Position numbers and translations under genes: made by a program | From: Prochlorococcus sp. HOT208_60m_813G15 | Lineage (GTDB): Bacteria > Cyanobacteriota > Cyanobacteriia > PCC-6307 > Cyanobiaceae | NCBI GenBank assembly: GCA_002026165.1 | Contig: MWOS01000093.1 | Span: 20,948-84,947 of the forward strand | Reading direction: 5' to 3' | DNA: 64,000 bases | The notes under the pieces: generated by a model | Database searches by the model: none | What the model was told of the DNA's origin: nothing | The model's input: the letters and a program-made list of their open reading frames with translations, nothing else | Shown here: positions 47,828 through 57,150 of the stretch, one piece after another | Position numbering within the stretch: position 1 is the stretch's first letter | Layout of the letters: each line of letters opens with the position of its first letter

Positions 47828-48832
47828 ATGAGTTCTGCACTAACCAATTCTATTAAAAATATTCATAAATTAAGTATTGCTCCAATGATGGATTGTACTG
47901 ATAAACATTTCCGAATGATAATGAGAAAAATAAGTTCAGAAGCTCTCTTGTATACGGAAATGATTGTGGCCCAAAGTTTAGTTTATACAAATACAAAAGA
48001 AAAATTTTTAGAATTTAATAATGAAGAACACCCGATATCGATTCAGTTTGGTGGAGATGATCCTAAAATCCTGAAAGAGGCTGCCAGAATTGCACAGGAT
48101 TGGGGTTTTGACGAAATAAACTTTAATGTTGGTTGTCCAAGTCCAAGAGTCTGTTCCGGAAATTTTGGTGCCTCACTGATGAAAGACCCTGAAAAAGTAG
48201 CAAAATGCATAGAGTCCTTAAAAAATAGCTGCAGTTTACCAATTACTATTAAACATAGGATCGGTGTAGATGAAGATGACAGTTTCAGAAGTTTAAATAA
48301 TTTCGTAAGGCATATTGCAAATGCTGGCGCTGACAGATTTACAGTTCATGCTAGGAAAGCAGTTTTAAAAGGTCTAAATCCAAAACAAAACAGAACAATC
48401 CCTCCACTTAAATACAACATTGTAAAAAAATTAAAAGAATTTAATCCCGAATTATTAATAGAAATCAATGGTGGTTTCACAAATATCGATGAATCTTTAC
48501 AAGCCCTAAACTATTTTGATGGCGTAATGATTGGACGATCAGTATATAAACATCCATTGAGATGGTCTGAAATTGATCAAAAAATATATGGAATCAATAC
48601 GAAATCAAAAACTGCTTCAAATATTATTTTCTCCTTAATTCCATATGTTGAAGAACATTTAGCAAATGGAGGAAAATCCTGGGATATTTGTAAACATCTT
48701 ATAAATTTAGTTGAAGGCTTTCCAAAAGCAAAAATTTGGAGGAATCAAGTCTCACTTAAATCCATAAAAAAAGAATTGGATATTAAATATCTTCTTAAAT
48801 TAACTTCCAGACTAGAAGAAATGGGCTATTGA
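47828..48832 (+). CDS. tRNA-dihydrouridine synthase (DusA type)
   Basis: The 334-residue FMN enzyme reduces uridines in tRNA. It starts with the LSIAPMMDCTDKHFRM motif, has catalytic Cys103 in NVGCPSPRV, and shows HARKAVLKGL, the DusA-type substrate loop. The position reduced (probably U20/U20a) is inferred from the DusA resemblance. Its 3' end overlaps the convergent RRM gene by 7 bases. Confidence 0.93.
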   Translation: MSSALTNSIKNIHKLSIAPMMDCTDKHFRMIMRKISSEALLYTEMIVAQSLVYTNTKEKFLEFNNEEHPISIQFGGDDPKILKEAARIAQDWGFDEINFNVGCPSPRVCSGNFGASLMKDPEKVAKCIESLKNSCSLPITIKHRIGVDEDDSFRSLNNFVRHIANAGADRFTVHARKAVLKGLNPKQNRTIPPLKYNIVKKLKEFNPELLIEINGGFTNIDESLQALNYFDGVMIGRSVYKHPLRWSEIDQKIYGINTKSKTASNIIFSLIPYVEEHLANGGKSWDICKHLINLVEGFPKAKIWRNQVSLKSIKKELDIKYLLKLTSRLEEMGY

Positions 48833-49443
48833 TTCTCCTCATATGATTGGTTACCCTGATTTGAAACTCCTCTTTTTCTACGACTTCTACCACTTTCATA
48901 TTCAGAGTTTTCAGAGGTATTTCCATAACTTCTATCTTCCCAACCTTCTGCTCCAGAGGATTTATTGGTGTAAGAATTATTAGATTCAGTATTTCCGCCA
49001 CCGTAACCGCCGCCATAGCCACCATTATTTCCACCACCGTAACCACCGCCATAGCCACCATTATTTCCGCCACCGTAACCACCGCCATAGCCACCATTAT
49101 TTCCGCCACCATAACCACCGCCATAGCCACCATTATTTCCACCACCGTAACCACCGCCGCTATTGTTACCGCCTCTTCCTCCTCTCCGAGACCCTCCAGA
49201 TCCTCTAGGTTCTGCTTTATTAATTCTCAATGGCCTACCCATCAGTTCTGTACCTTGCAAACCGTCAATAGCAGTTGACTCAATTGCTTGATCTGCCATC
49301 TCAACAAATGCAAATCCTCTTTTTCTTCCAGTATCTCTTTCAAGAGGAAGGGAACAATTTAAAACTTCACCAAAAGGGGCAAATAATTGTAAAACATCTT
49401 CACGCTCTGCGCGGAAAGGCAAATTGCCAACAAAAATACTCAC
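48826..49443 (-). CDS. RRM RNA-binding protein with glycine-rich tail
   Basis: The 205-residue protein has one RNA recognition motif (RNP2 IFVGNL at 3-8, RNP1 KRGFAFVEM at about 41-49) and a long glycine-rich tail. Residues 105-152 are four near-identical 12-residue units GGYGGGYGGGNN, followed by Asn/Ser-rich and Arg-rich segments. Cyanobacterial Rbp proteins of this kind respond to cold and can bring mRNAs to thylakoid membranes. The leader has a hairpin at 49476-49496. The start codon is fixed by the RNP2 strand. Confidence 0.93.
   Translation of the reverse strand: MSIFVGNLPFRAEREDVLQLFAPFGEVLNCSLPLERDTGRKRGFAFVEMADQAIESTAIDGLQGTELMGRPLRINKAEPRGSGGSRRGGRGGNNSGGGYGGGNNGGYGGGYGGGNNGGYGGGYGGGNNGGYGGGYGGGNNGGYGGGYGGGNTESNNSYTNKSSGAEGWEDRSYGNTSENSEYESGRSRRKRGVSNQGNQSYEENQ
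48988..49131 (-). repeat. Four 36-bp tandem repeats coding Gly-rich units
   Basis: Four near-identical 36-base units encode GGYGGGYGGGNN inside the RRM gene, differing by a few third-position changes. The array is in frame and would change tail length in steps of 12 residues. It is coding and unrelated to CRISPR. Confidence 0.9.
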
Positions 49444-49475
49444 TGTTAACTCAACAAAGAAAAACCAAATTATAA

Positions 49476-49496
49476 GAAACTACCTGTAGTAGTTTT
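49476..49496 (-). promoter_or_regulatory. Hairpin in the leader of the RRM gene
   Basis: AAACTAC (49477-49483) and GTAGTTT (49489-49495) pair around a five-base loop, extendable by one G-U pair. It lies 33 bases before the RRM start on the minus strand, in the probable 5' leader or promoter. It could control mRNA stability or be an operator; no T-run follows. Confidence 0.35.
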
Positions 49497-49557
49497 ATAA
49501 GTTTACTACTTTATTCTACTTCAAAGAATACCCTTGTTGTAGAAAAATAATTCAGAT

Positions 49558-50937
49558 TTACAGTAGCAATTTTTTCTGCCAGTTGTTTACCTCCTTTTCT
49601 ACTTGGGTAAAACCTGTTCCGCCTTCACTAGTTCTTGACTTAACTACATTGAAAGGTTCAAGATCGACAAAAACATCCTCTTCAAAATCGGGATGAAATT
49701 TTTTAAATTCATCAATCTTAAGATTTTTAAGCAACACTTTTCTCTCAATGCAATACTTAACAATTTCACCCACAACTTGATAAGCAGTCCTAAAAGGGAT
49801 CTGTTTGCCAACTAGGTAATCTGCCAAATCAGTGGCATTAGAAAAGTCATTTTCTACGGAATCAGATAAATTTTTAATATTAAATTCTATACCCTCATCT
49901 ACTAAAATTGTCATTGCTTTAACGCAAGAAGATACAGTCTCTACAGTATCAAATAATGACTCTTTATCCTCTTGAAAATCCTTATTATATGCAAGTGGTA
50001 CCCCTTTAACCATTGTTAACAGAGCTTGGAGATGCCCATAAACTCTTCCCGTTTTACCTCTTATTAATTCTGGCACATCTGGATTTTTTTTCTGCGGCAT
50101 TAAGCTACTCCCAGTAGCACATTTGTCTGTTAATTTTGCAAAAGAAAATTCATCAGTTACCCATAAAATTATTTCCTCTGAAATTTTACTTAAATGAGAC
50201 ATTAATAAAGCAGATGCAGAAACAAATTCTATACAAAAATCTCTATCACTAACGGCATCTAGACTATTTTTATAGATCTTTTCAAAACCTAATTCTGCGG
50301 CTGTAAAGTTCCGGTCTATCTTTATTTTTGTGCCAGCTAATGCTGCAGCTCCTAAAGGTGAAGTATTAACTCTTGATCTTACTTCTTTAAATCTTTCGCG
50401 ATCTCTTTCAAACATTTCTAAATAAGCTAATATATGGTGAGCCAAAGATAATGGTTGCGCCCTTTGCATATGTGTATATCCAGGAATTAAGGTATAAATA
50501 TTAGATTTCGCAAGATTTAAAAAAGCTTTTTGCAAATCTGTTATCAAAATTTCAAGATTATCAATCTCTTTTCTTAACCATAATCTTATATCTGTACCAA
50601 CTTGATCATTTCTGCTTCTACCTGTATGTAATTTTTTTCCAGTCTCACCAATTAAACTAATTAGTTTTTCTTCAATGCAGTAATGAATATCTTCAGAAGG
50701 AGGGGTAGGAGAAAATTTGCCCTCAAGGTACTGAACTTTTATGTTCTCTAAACCATTAATAATCTGCACAGTTTCTGATGAGGATAAAACTTTTGTTTTA
50801 CCAAGCATTTTTGCATGTGCAATCGAACAATTTAAATCTTCTAAAATAAGTTTACTATCAAAGAGTATAGAAGCATTAAACTTCTCAATAAAAGGGTTAA
50901 GTGAATTATCAAATCTTTTACTCCAAACTTTTGCCAT
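49558..50937 (-). CDS. argH: Argininosuccinate lyase
   Basis: ArgH splits argininosuccinate into arginine and fumarate, the last arginine step. The 459-residue protein has the superfamily signature [12 protein letters not shown] at 276-287 with the mobile catalytic serine. HTGRSRNDQ (104-112) and [10 protein letters not shown] (153-162), which carry further catalytic residues, are also present. All conserved parts are present and the length is normal. Confidence 0.97.
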   Translation of the reverse strand: MAKVWSKRFDNSLNPFIEKFNASILFDSKLILEDLNCSIAHAKMLGKTKVLSSSETVQIINGLENIKVQYLEGKFSPTPPSEDIHYCIEEKLISLIGETGKKLHTGRSRNDQVGTDIRLWLRKEIDNLEILITDLQKAFLNLAKSNIYTLIPGYTHMQRAQPLSLAHHILAYLEMFERDRERFKEVRSRVNTSPLGAAALAGTKIKIDRNFTAAELGFEKIYKNSLDAVSDRDFCIEFVSASALLMSHLSKISEEIILWVTDEFSFAKLTDKCATGSSLMPQKKNPDVPELIRGKTGRVYGHLQALLTMVKGVPLAYNKDFQEDKESLFDTVETVSSCVKAMTILVDEGIEFNIKNLSDSVENDFSNATDLADYLVGKQIPFRTAYQVVGEIVKYCIERKVLLKNLKIDEFKKFHPDFEEDVFVDLEPFNVVKSRTSEGGTGFTQVEKEVNNWQKKLLL

Positions 50938-51000
50938 ATCAATTATTAGCTTTAGGTATCTCTAATAAAGCATTTTTTTATATCAGTGACAAAAAAATAT

Positions 51001-52356
51001 CTATTTCAACTGAAAAACAACCATAGATGCATCATCTTCAAGATGTCTATTTTGTCCAGTAAAGTCATCTAATTTTTTAAATATTTTATTTAAGATTTCT
51101 TGGGATGTATAAGATTGCTTACACAATTTAGTGAGAATTGTAATTAACCTTTCTTCATCAAATCGTTCGCCTAATGAATTAGAAGTATCGATTACTCCAT
51201 CAGTATAATAAAGCACTAAATCATTCTCATTAAGCTTAATTTCACCACAATGATATTCAGCATCATTTTGTAATCCAAGCACCAGTCCTTCAGCATCTAA
51301 TTTGATAATTTTCTGATCTGAGCTTTTCCAAAGCAAAGGGGGATTATGGGCTGCATTAGCAAATCTTAATTTTCTTGTTCTAGGGTCATAATCTGAATAA
51401 AATAATGTGATAAATCTATGTGATTGATCTAGGTCATTTATTGCTAATTGATTCAAATCATGCAAAATTCTATCAGGTGGTAATCCTGTAAGAACCTCTG
51501 CTCGTAGCATTCCTCTTAGCATTGTCATTAGCAGACCAGCAGGAATCCCTTTACCCATAACATCACCTATTACTAAGGCCCATCTAGCTTTTTCTTTTCT
51601 TTTTTCTGAAATATTTGTCTTTAAACACATAAAATCATAATAATCTCCACCTAACTGAAAAGCAGGCCTACAGAGTGCAGCAAGATCTACACCATAAATA
51701 ATTGGACAATAATCGGGTAATAATTGAGATTGAATTTCTGCACCAGTAGAAATTTCCCTATCAACATTCTCATGCTTTTTATTAGTTTTTATTAAGCAGT
51801 AATTTTCTAATCCAACAGCAAGACAATTTTTAATAAAGTTAAAATTTGAATCATCCAAAATGGAATCAGCCGATAACTCGTTGTTAAAAATATATATAAA
51901 TCCCCTGCATTTACCTCTGGATAATATTTTGTCTGTTTCAATTTTATATTCTTTGAATTTATTTTTTAAGGCATTTTCAATAGTTATGATTTCTTTTATT
52001 TTAAAATTTTTTGAAAAATTAAATTGACTTAAAAAAATATTAATTTCTTTTTGAATTTTTAAACATTCGTTATTTGCAGAAATTTTTATATTTTCCGTCC
52101 ATATTTCTCCTTCATAATTTAGCGGTATTATTAATATAATTTTTTCTTTAAAAATATGTTTGAAAATTAATCCAATATAATCTATTAATTTATTTATATT
52201 TGAAAAAGATTTTAAATAATATGCTAGCGAAACGGCAATTTCATCAACTTTGGAGTTATTTTTTAAAGATATTTTGGATTGATTACCTAATAATTTTTCG
52301 ATAAATTTGTTTGAAAATAATTTTTCGTTTTGATTATTTGCCACAACAAATTTCAT
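51001..52356 (-). CDS. PP2C/SpoIIE-type serine phosphatase (RsbU-like)
   Basis: The 451-residue protein has a poorly conserved, GAF-like N-terminal half (about 1-190). The PP2C catalytic domain follows from about 200, with metal-binding aspartates in GGDYYDF (237-242), GDVMGKGIPAG (264-274) and YYTDGVIDT. RsbU-like phosphatases act on anti-anti-sigma factors in partner-switch pathways. No kinase or STAS gene is adjacent, so the partner is unknown. It lies between argH and ftsY on the same strand. Confidence 0.9.
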   Translation of the reverse strand: MKFVVANNQNEKLFSNKFIEKLLGNQSKISLKNNSKVDEIAVSLAYYLKSFSNINKLIDYIGLIFKHIFKEKIILIIPLNYEGEIWTENIKISANNECLKIQKEINIFLSQFNFSKNFKIKEIITIENALKNKFKEYKIETDKILSRGKCRGFIYIFNNELSADSILDDSNFNFIKNCLAVGLENYCLIKTNKKHENVDREISTGAEIQSQLLPDYCPIIYGVDLAALCRPAFQLGGDYYDFMCLKTNISEKRKEKARWALVIGDVMGKGIPAGLLMTMLRGMLRAEVLTGLPPDRILHDLNQLAINDLDQSHRFITLFYSDYDPRTRKLRFANAAHNPPLLWKSSDQKIIKLDAEGLVLGLQNDAEYHCGEIKLNENDLVLYYTDGVIDTSNSLGERFDEERLITILTKLCKQSYTSQEILNKIFKKLDDFTGQNRHLEDDASMVVFQLK

Positions 52357-52411
52357 AGATAAATAAGTTTTAACACTAAATTGAAATTTTTAAAAAAAAT
52401 TAATTAAATTT

Positions 52412-53686
52412 TTATTTATCTGCAAGCATAGCTTCCACAAATTCGTAACTATTAAAAGGTCTCAAATCTTTTATACCTTCGCCAGCACCAATAAATCTTA
52501 TAGGTAAATTAACTTCTTCTGAGACAGCTAAAGAGACTCCACCTCTTGAGGTGCCATCTAATTTAGTGATAATTGCTCCACTTAAATTTGCTGATTTAGC
52601 AAACCCTTTTGCTTGCTTTAAGCCATTTTGACCCTGACTTGCATCTAAAACCAATAATGATTCAATAATTGCATCTGGAACCTTTTTATCAATAATTTTT
52701 TTTATTTTTGATAATTCATCCATCAAATTATTTTTTGTCTGAAGCCTACCTGCTGTATCAACTAGTAATAAATCAACATTTCTTTTTTTTGCAGAATTGA
52801 TTGCATCAAAAACTACGGCAGCTGGATCAGCATTTTTTGATTGATTAGATATTACATCCACATTACTTCTTTCTCCCCATACTTTAAGTTGTTCTACCGC
52901 AGCAGCTCTAAAAGTATCAGCAGCAGCTATCAAGGTTTTATAATTACTCCTCGATGATAAATAGGCTAATTTTCCTAATGTCGTAGTTTTGCCAACTCCA
53001 TTCACTCCAACTAATAACCAGACATTTAACTTACCCTTTTGAGGAACTAAAAGATCAGTACCTGAACTTTTTATTGGTTTATCAATGATTAATTTTAATT
53101 CTTCCTTTAAAAATTTTATTCCTGCTTCTCCACCTAGAACTTCTTCATTTAATTTTTTTCTGAGCGAGCTTATAACTTTATCTGTTGAATCAATACCAAC
53201 ATCAGCTCTTATTAACAGTGTTTCTAGATCATCAAGAGATTCTGGTGTGAGAGGATCATCTCCCAATTTATCTAATAATTCAGTAACAAAACCTTTTCGT
53301 GTTTCTTCTAATCCTTTTCTTAATTTAGTTAACCAATCAATTTCATCTATAGATATTTGATTTATTTTTTTTCCTTGGGCAGCTAAAACCATTGCAGACC
53401 AAGTAAAATTATCATCAAATTCTCCAAGTTCAGGTTCAGATTTAATTTCAGCCAATCCGGAATTATTTTCTTTAATTGCACCATTAATCAAATTTTGTTT
53501 CTGTAATTCTTGTTTTTGCTCTTCTTGTTTCTGTAATTCTTGTTTTTGCTCTTCTTGTTTCTGTAATTCTTGTTTTTGCTCTTCTTGTTTCTGTAATTCT
53601 TGTTTTTGCTCTTCTTGACGTTTTTTTAAGAGTGCATAAGCTTGTGCAGCCCACTCTCTAGAATTATCAGAATCAGTATTAATCAT
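52412..53686 (-). CDS. ftsY: Signal recognition particle receptor FtsY
   Basis: FtsY receives SRP-ribosome complexes at the membrane. The 424-residue protein has the NG GTPase domain: P-loop GVNGVGKTT at 227-235, DTAGRLQTK, and TKLDGTSRGG. The acidic/Gln-rich A domain contains four exact copies of the decapeptide QEEQKQELQK at residues 24-63. The core is fully conserved; the A domain is expected to be variable. It is followed by nusB upstream on the same strand. Confidence 0.95.
   Translation of the reverse strand: MINTDSDNSREWAAQAYALLKKRQEEQKQELQKQEEQKQELQKQEEQKQELQKQEEQKQELQKQNLINGAIKENNSGLAEIKSEPELGEFDDNFTWSAMVLAAQGKKINQISIDEIDWLTKLRKGLEETRKGFVTELLDKLGDDPLTPESLDDLETLLIRADVGIDSTDKVISSLRKKLNEEVLGGEAGIKFLKEELKLIIDKPIKSSGTDLLVPQKGKLNVWLLVGVNGVGKTTTLGKLAYLSSRSNYKTLIAAADTFRAAAVEQLKVWGERSNVDVISNQSKNADPAAVVFDAINSAKKRNVDLLLVDTAGRLQTKNNLMDELSKIKKIIDKKVPDAIIESLLVLDASQGQNGLKQAKGFAKSANLSGAIITKLDGTSRGGVSLAVSEEVNLPIRFIGAGEGIKDLRPFNSYEFVEAMLADK
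53498..53617 (-). repeat. Four 30-bp tandem repeats in ftsY
   Basis: Four identical 30-base units encode QEEQKQELQK in the FtsY A domain. The copies match base for base on inspection, so the array expanded recently or is kept uniform by slippage or gene conversion. Unit loss or gain keeps the frame. Confidence 0.92.
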
Positions 53687-53744
53687 TATTATTTATAATT
53701 CGTATTTAGTAAATTTTAAAATACTATTTATTTATATCAAATAA

Positions 53745-54377
53745 TCATGGCGATTTTACTTTTTGTAATCTCCTTAAAACGCCATTAATAAATTTTCTAC
53801 CTTGAATATCACTATATTTGTTTGCCAAATTTACTGCCTCATCACAAGCAACAGCAACAGGTGTGTTCAGAAAATTAATATCAACATATGCTAAACGCAA
53901 AATATCTCGGTCGATTCTTGGCAATCTTCTTAGTCTCCAACCATCCATAGCATGATCTATATCTGAATCGATAGTACCAAGGTTATTAAAAATATTACTA
54001 ATCCTATGATTGACATCCTCTCTAATATCAATTTGTCCACTAGAAACTATTAATTTTGGAAAATCTAAAATTTCTGAAAGAGTATTCATTAAAGTTTCCA
54101 TTTTTTTTAAAGAATTTTTCAACTCGTCTCTAACATTTGAAAAAGAGGAATCAACCCCTTCTTGAAGTTCACTTTCTAATATTTTTTGTGCTGCATCTTC
54201 TAAATCCGATTCACAATTATCTAATTCATCTCTGCAATGGTTTATTAAGGAATCTAAAGCAGATTCAAAAATCTCTTCTATTTGAAATTTATTTAATTTA
54301 AAGTCGACTTCATCATTTAATAAACCAAGAGAAATTAAAGATAATTCTCTAGCAAGGGATCTATTGTTATTCATCAA
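53745..54377 (-). CDS. nusB: Transcription antitermination factor NusB
   Basis: NusB binds boxA RNA with S10 in rRNA antitermination. The 210-residue product has the start SLARELSLISLGLL and the conserved C-terminal core RRLPRIDRDILRLAYVDI and VACDEAVNLANKYSD. It is longer than the usual 140-150 residues because of a helical insertion at about 45-115, as is common in cyanobacteria. The start is adjacent to the stop of the DUF502 gene. Confidence 0.93.
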   Translation of the reverse strand: MMNNNRSLARELSLISLGLLNDEVDFKLNKFQIEEIFESALDSLINHCRDELDNCESDLEDAAQKILESELQEGVDSSFSNVRDELKNSLKKMETLMNTLSEILDFPKLIVSSGQIDIREDVNHRISNIFNNLGTIDSDIDHAMDGWRLRRLPRIDRDILRLAYVDINFLNTPVAVACDEAVNLANKYSDIQGRKFINGVLRRLQKVKSP

Positions 54378-55112
54378 TTAAGAAGAAGTATTCGTAGAAG
54401 CACGTAATTGAGAAAATAATTTCGAAAATGTTGGATTGTTAGTGTTATTTTTCTCATCTGGATTAACTATCCCAGCCGAAATTATTGTTCTAAAAGCATC
54501 TTCAACAGAAATATCTAAATCCTTAACAGAAGACTCGGGAACCAATGTATACCATCCAGTAGTTGGATTTGGTGCTGTAGGGATAAAAACACTAAGCAAC
54601 TTTTCATCTAATTCAGGCTGTAAAGATGGACCAACATCACCAGTTACAAAACCCACACTATATAAACCCTCCCGGGGATATTCTACTAAAACAACCCTTC
54701 TAAATCGATTAGATTTATTACTTAAGAAAGTTTCTAGTAATTGTTTAAGCGTTTTGTAAACTGCACCAGCTACAGGAATTTTCGATAATGTCCCTTCTCC
54801 AAATTCTAATAACCATCGTCCTACAAAATTTCTAGCCATCAAGCCAATAAGCAAAATTGCCAACAAAGGAACAGTTAAACCCAAAGTAAGATTAATTAAA
54901 TCTTGCAATAAAGGATTTAAAGTGATAAAAGGATTTAATTGCTTAGGTACAGAAGTAACTAAGGTCAAAACAAATTTACTTACTAATGATGACAACCAAA
55001 TAGTTGTTGCCAAAGGTATAACAACCAATAATCCAGCTATAAGATCATTTTTTAGATCTTGTTGAAGCCTAGAACCTAGGTTCGAATCTTGATTTTGATT
55101 AGATTCAACCAA
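54378..55112 (-). CDS. DUF502-family membrane protein
   Basis: The 244-residue protein shows the family pattern: two membrane spans (about 25-50 and 70-92) separated by a Pro-rich loop, and a cytosolic part with GEGTLSKIPVAGAVYKTLKQ and VVLVEYPREGLYSVGFVTG. IPTAPNPTTGW is another signature. Bacterial DUF502 proteins have no settled function; plant relatives (COV) affect vascular patterning and transport. No base separates its stop from the nusB start, so translation is coupled. Confidence 0.9.
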   Translation of the reverse strand: MVESNQNQDSNLGSRLQQDLKNDLIAGLLVVIPLATTIWLSSLVSKFVLTLVTSVPKQLNPFITLNPLLQDLINLTLGLTVPLLAILLIGLMARNFVGRWLLEFGEGTLSKIPVAGAVYKTLKQLLETFLSNKSNRFRRVVLVEYPREGLYSVGFVTGDVGPSLQPELDEKLLSVFIPTAPNPTTGWYTLVPESSVKDLDISVEDAFRTIISAGIVNPDEKNNTNNPTFSKLFSQLRASTNTSS

Positions 55113-55257
55113 AATAATGTTTTAACTAAATTAACTTTACCCATAATTTAACTGTTTTTAACTAGTTAGGATATATTTTTTTTTATTAAATTTAAATTAT
55201 TTATTAGTTTCTTCCCAAAGAATAACTTTTAAAAGAAATGTCATACATAATAAATAA

Positions 55258-56205
55258 ATGAACAACAAACTTAAAAAACAAAACGAAATAAGTAAAAAAT
55301 TAAAAGAGAGAGCAATTAATGAAGGTTTTGCAATATCTGGAATCGCTTCAATACCCGGCAGTTCTCGCTTAAAATTAAGAACTAATGCATTGGACAGATG
55401 GTTATCTAATAACAACCATGGTGAAATGAAATGGATGGAAGCTGAACGGAGGAAAAATATATGCTCACTTCTTGAAGGAGCAAAAAGTGTTTTGAGCGTT
55501 GGATTTGCTTACATTAGTTCACAAAATAACGAAAAAAACAATTTTTTAAAAATAGGAAAGTTTGGTCAAGGTGATGATTATCATAAGATAATTTACAAAA
55601 AATTAAAAAATATTGGCAAATGGATTAACCAAGAAATACCAGATTGCAAATGGAAAATATGTGTTGATACTTCGCCACTTCTTGAAAAAGCATGGGCTGA
55701 AGAATCAGGTTTAGGTTGGATAGGTAAAAATAGTAATTTGATAAATATAAAAAATGGTTCTTGGTTTACGTTAGGCTTTATGATCCTTACAGAAAATTTG
55801 ATACCCGATAAACCTCATCAATCACTTTGTGGAAAATGTGATAAATGTATTGAACATTGTCCTACAAATGCAATTGTTGAGCCATTTGTAATACAATCAG
55901 ATTTATGTATTGCTTATCACACTTTAGAAAATAGAGAAAAAACCATCCCAAAAAAAATACAAAAAAATTTAAATGGATGGGTCGCTGGATGTGATATTTG
56001 TCAAGATATCTGTCCTTGGAATAAATCAGTTCCATACAATAACAGTGTTGAAACTACGCCAAAAGAATGGATTAAAGAACTTAATTTTGAATCATTAAGT
56101 TGGGATGATAAAACGTGGAATAAAAATTTAACAGGAACCACATTAAAAAGAATTAAACCATGGATGTGGAGAAGAAACATTAAAGCAAATCTAAAAAATC
56201 AGTAA
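55258..56205 (+). CDS. queG: Epoxyqueuosine reductase
   Basis: QueG performs the last step in queuosine tRNA modification with cobalamin and two 4Fe-4S clusters. Cluster cysteines are Cys191, 194, 197 and 201 (CGKCDKCIEHC) and Cys217, 245, 248 and 252 (CDICQDIC). The catalytic acid is Asp137 in CVDTSPL. At 315 residues it lacks the C-terminal extension of E. coli QueG. It is divergent from the DUF502 gene and precedes the TPR gene by four bases. Confidence 0.95.
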   Translation: MNNKLKKQNEISKKLKERAINEGFAISGIASIPGSSRLKLRTNALDRWLSNNNHGEMKWMEAERRKNICSLLEGAKSVLSVGFAYISSQNNEKNNFLKIGKFGQGDDYHKIIYKKLKNIGKWINQEIPDCKWKICVDTSPLLEKAWAEESGLGWIGKNSNLINIKNGSWFTLGFMILTENLIPDKPHQSLCGKCDKCIEHCPTNAIVEPFVIQSDLCIAYHTLENREKTIPKKIQKNLNGWVAGCDICQDICPWNKSVPYNNSVETTPKEWIKELNFESLSWDDKTWNKNLTGTTLKRIKPWMWRRNIKANLKNQ

Positions 56206-56209
56206 ATAT

Positions 56210-57073
56210 ATGCAAAGATTTTTAAAAAAAATAATATGTTTATTTTTAATTAGTTTTTACTTTTTGAAAGCAGAACAAGTTCAATCAATAATCCCTTATT
56301 ATTATTTCCCAACAATTAAAAATTTACAAAAAGAAAGTTCATCTATTGGCAAAAATGCTTATCAACTTTTATATTTTGGGCAATATGAACAGAGCCTCAA
56401 TCTAGCAAAGTTAGCTGTAAAAATTAATAAAACAGATGAAAAATTATGGTTGATTTTAGCTGAAGCTCAAATAGCTAACAAACTATATAAAAAAGCATTA
56501 AATTCTTTGAATCAAGCACAAAAAATTAATTCTAATATCAGCGAAATTTACTTTGCTAAAAGCAATATTTTTTTAAAAATTTCACAGCTAAAAAATGCTA
56601 AGACTTCTTTAGAAGCAGGATTAAGAATTGATCCAACTGACCACAACGCTATTTTTCAATTAGGAAATATCTCACTAATGGAAAAAAATTATCCAAAAGC
56701 TATAAGATTATTTGATAGCTCTGTAAAAATAAAACCCAATTTCTGGCAAGCAATAAATAATAAAGGTTTAGCATATTTCGAGCAAGATAAAATAAATCTA
56801 TCTATAAAATTTTTTGAGAAAGCATTATCCATACAGGACAATGCAGAACCAATGCTAGGACTTGCTTCATGTCTAAGAACTAAAGATATTAAATTAGCAT
56901 TACAACTCGCTAAAAAAGCTTTAAATAAAAATCCTAATTACGTTAATTACAATTATAGAAAAGAACAATTATGGGGTAAAAAATTACAAACTTCTACAGA
57001 AATTCTTTTACAAAATGATCAACTTAAAAAAGATGTAATATTGGCAAAATCCAAAATCAATACATCTTCTTAA
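56210..57073 (+). CDS. Exported TPR-repeat protein
   Basis: The 287-residue protein has an N-terminal hydrophobic signal (IICLFLISFYFLKAEQVQS). At least five tetratricopeptide repeats follow from about residue 45 (LLYFGQYEQSLNLAKLAV, LGNISLMEKNYPKAIRLFD, NKGLAYFEQDKINLSIKFF). It is probably periplasmic or lumenal and mediates protein contacts. It starts four bases after queG and is co-transcribed with it. The specific role is unknown. Confidence 0.85.
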   Translation: MQRFLKKIICLFLISFYFLKAEQVQSIIPYYYFPTIKNLQKESSSIGKNAYQLLYFGQYEQSLNLAKLAVKINKTDEKLWLILAEAQIANKLYKKALNSLNQAQKINSNISEIYFAKSNIFLKISQLKNAKTSLEAGLRIDPTDHNAIFQLGNISLMEKNYPKAIRLFDSSVKIKPNFWQAINNKGLAYFEQDKINLSIKFFEKALSIQDNAEPMLGLASCLRTKDIKLALQLAKKALNKNPNYVNYNYRKEQLWGKKLQTSTEILLQNDQLKKDVILAKSKINTSS

Positions 57074-57150
57074 TAATCAATACTGGTAAATATTTATTTA
57101 CGTATTAGCCTTAATTTAATAAATCAATACGTATTTTATTTTGTGATCTG

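Noticed and set aside
48795..49154. Minus-strand 119-residue frame rich in Val, Met and Ala
   Set aside because: It is an alternate-frame reading of the glycine-rich repeats of the RRM gene on the same strand.
53498..53617. CRISPR-like regular repeats
   Set aside because: The units are contiguous, in frame and without spacers; they encode a protein repeat in FtsY. The repeats in the RRM gene are rejected for the same reason.
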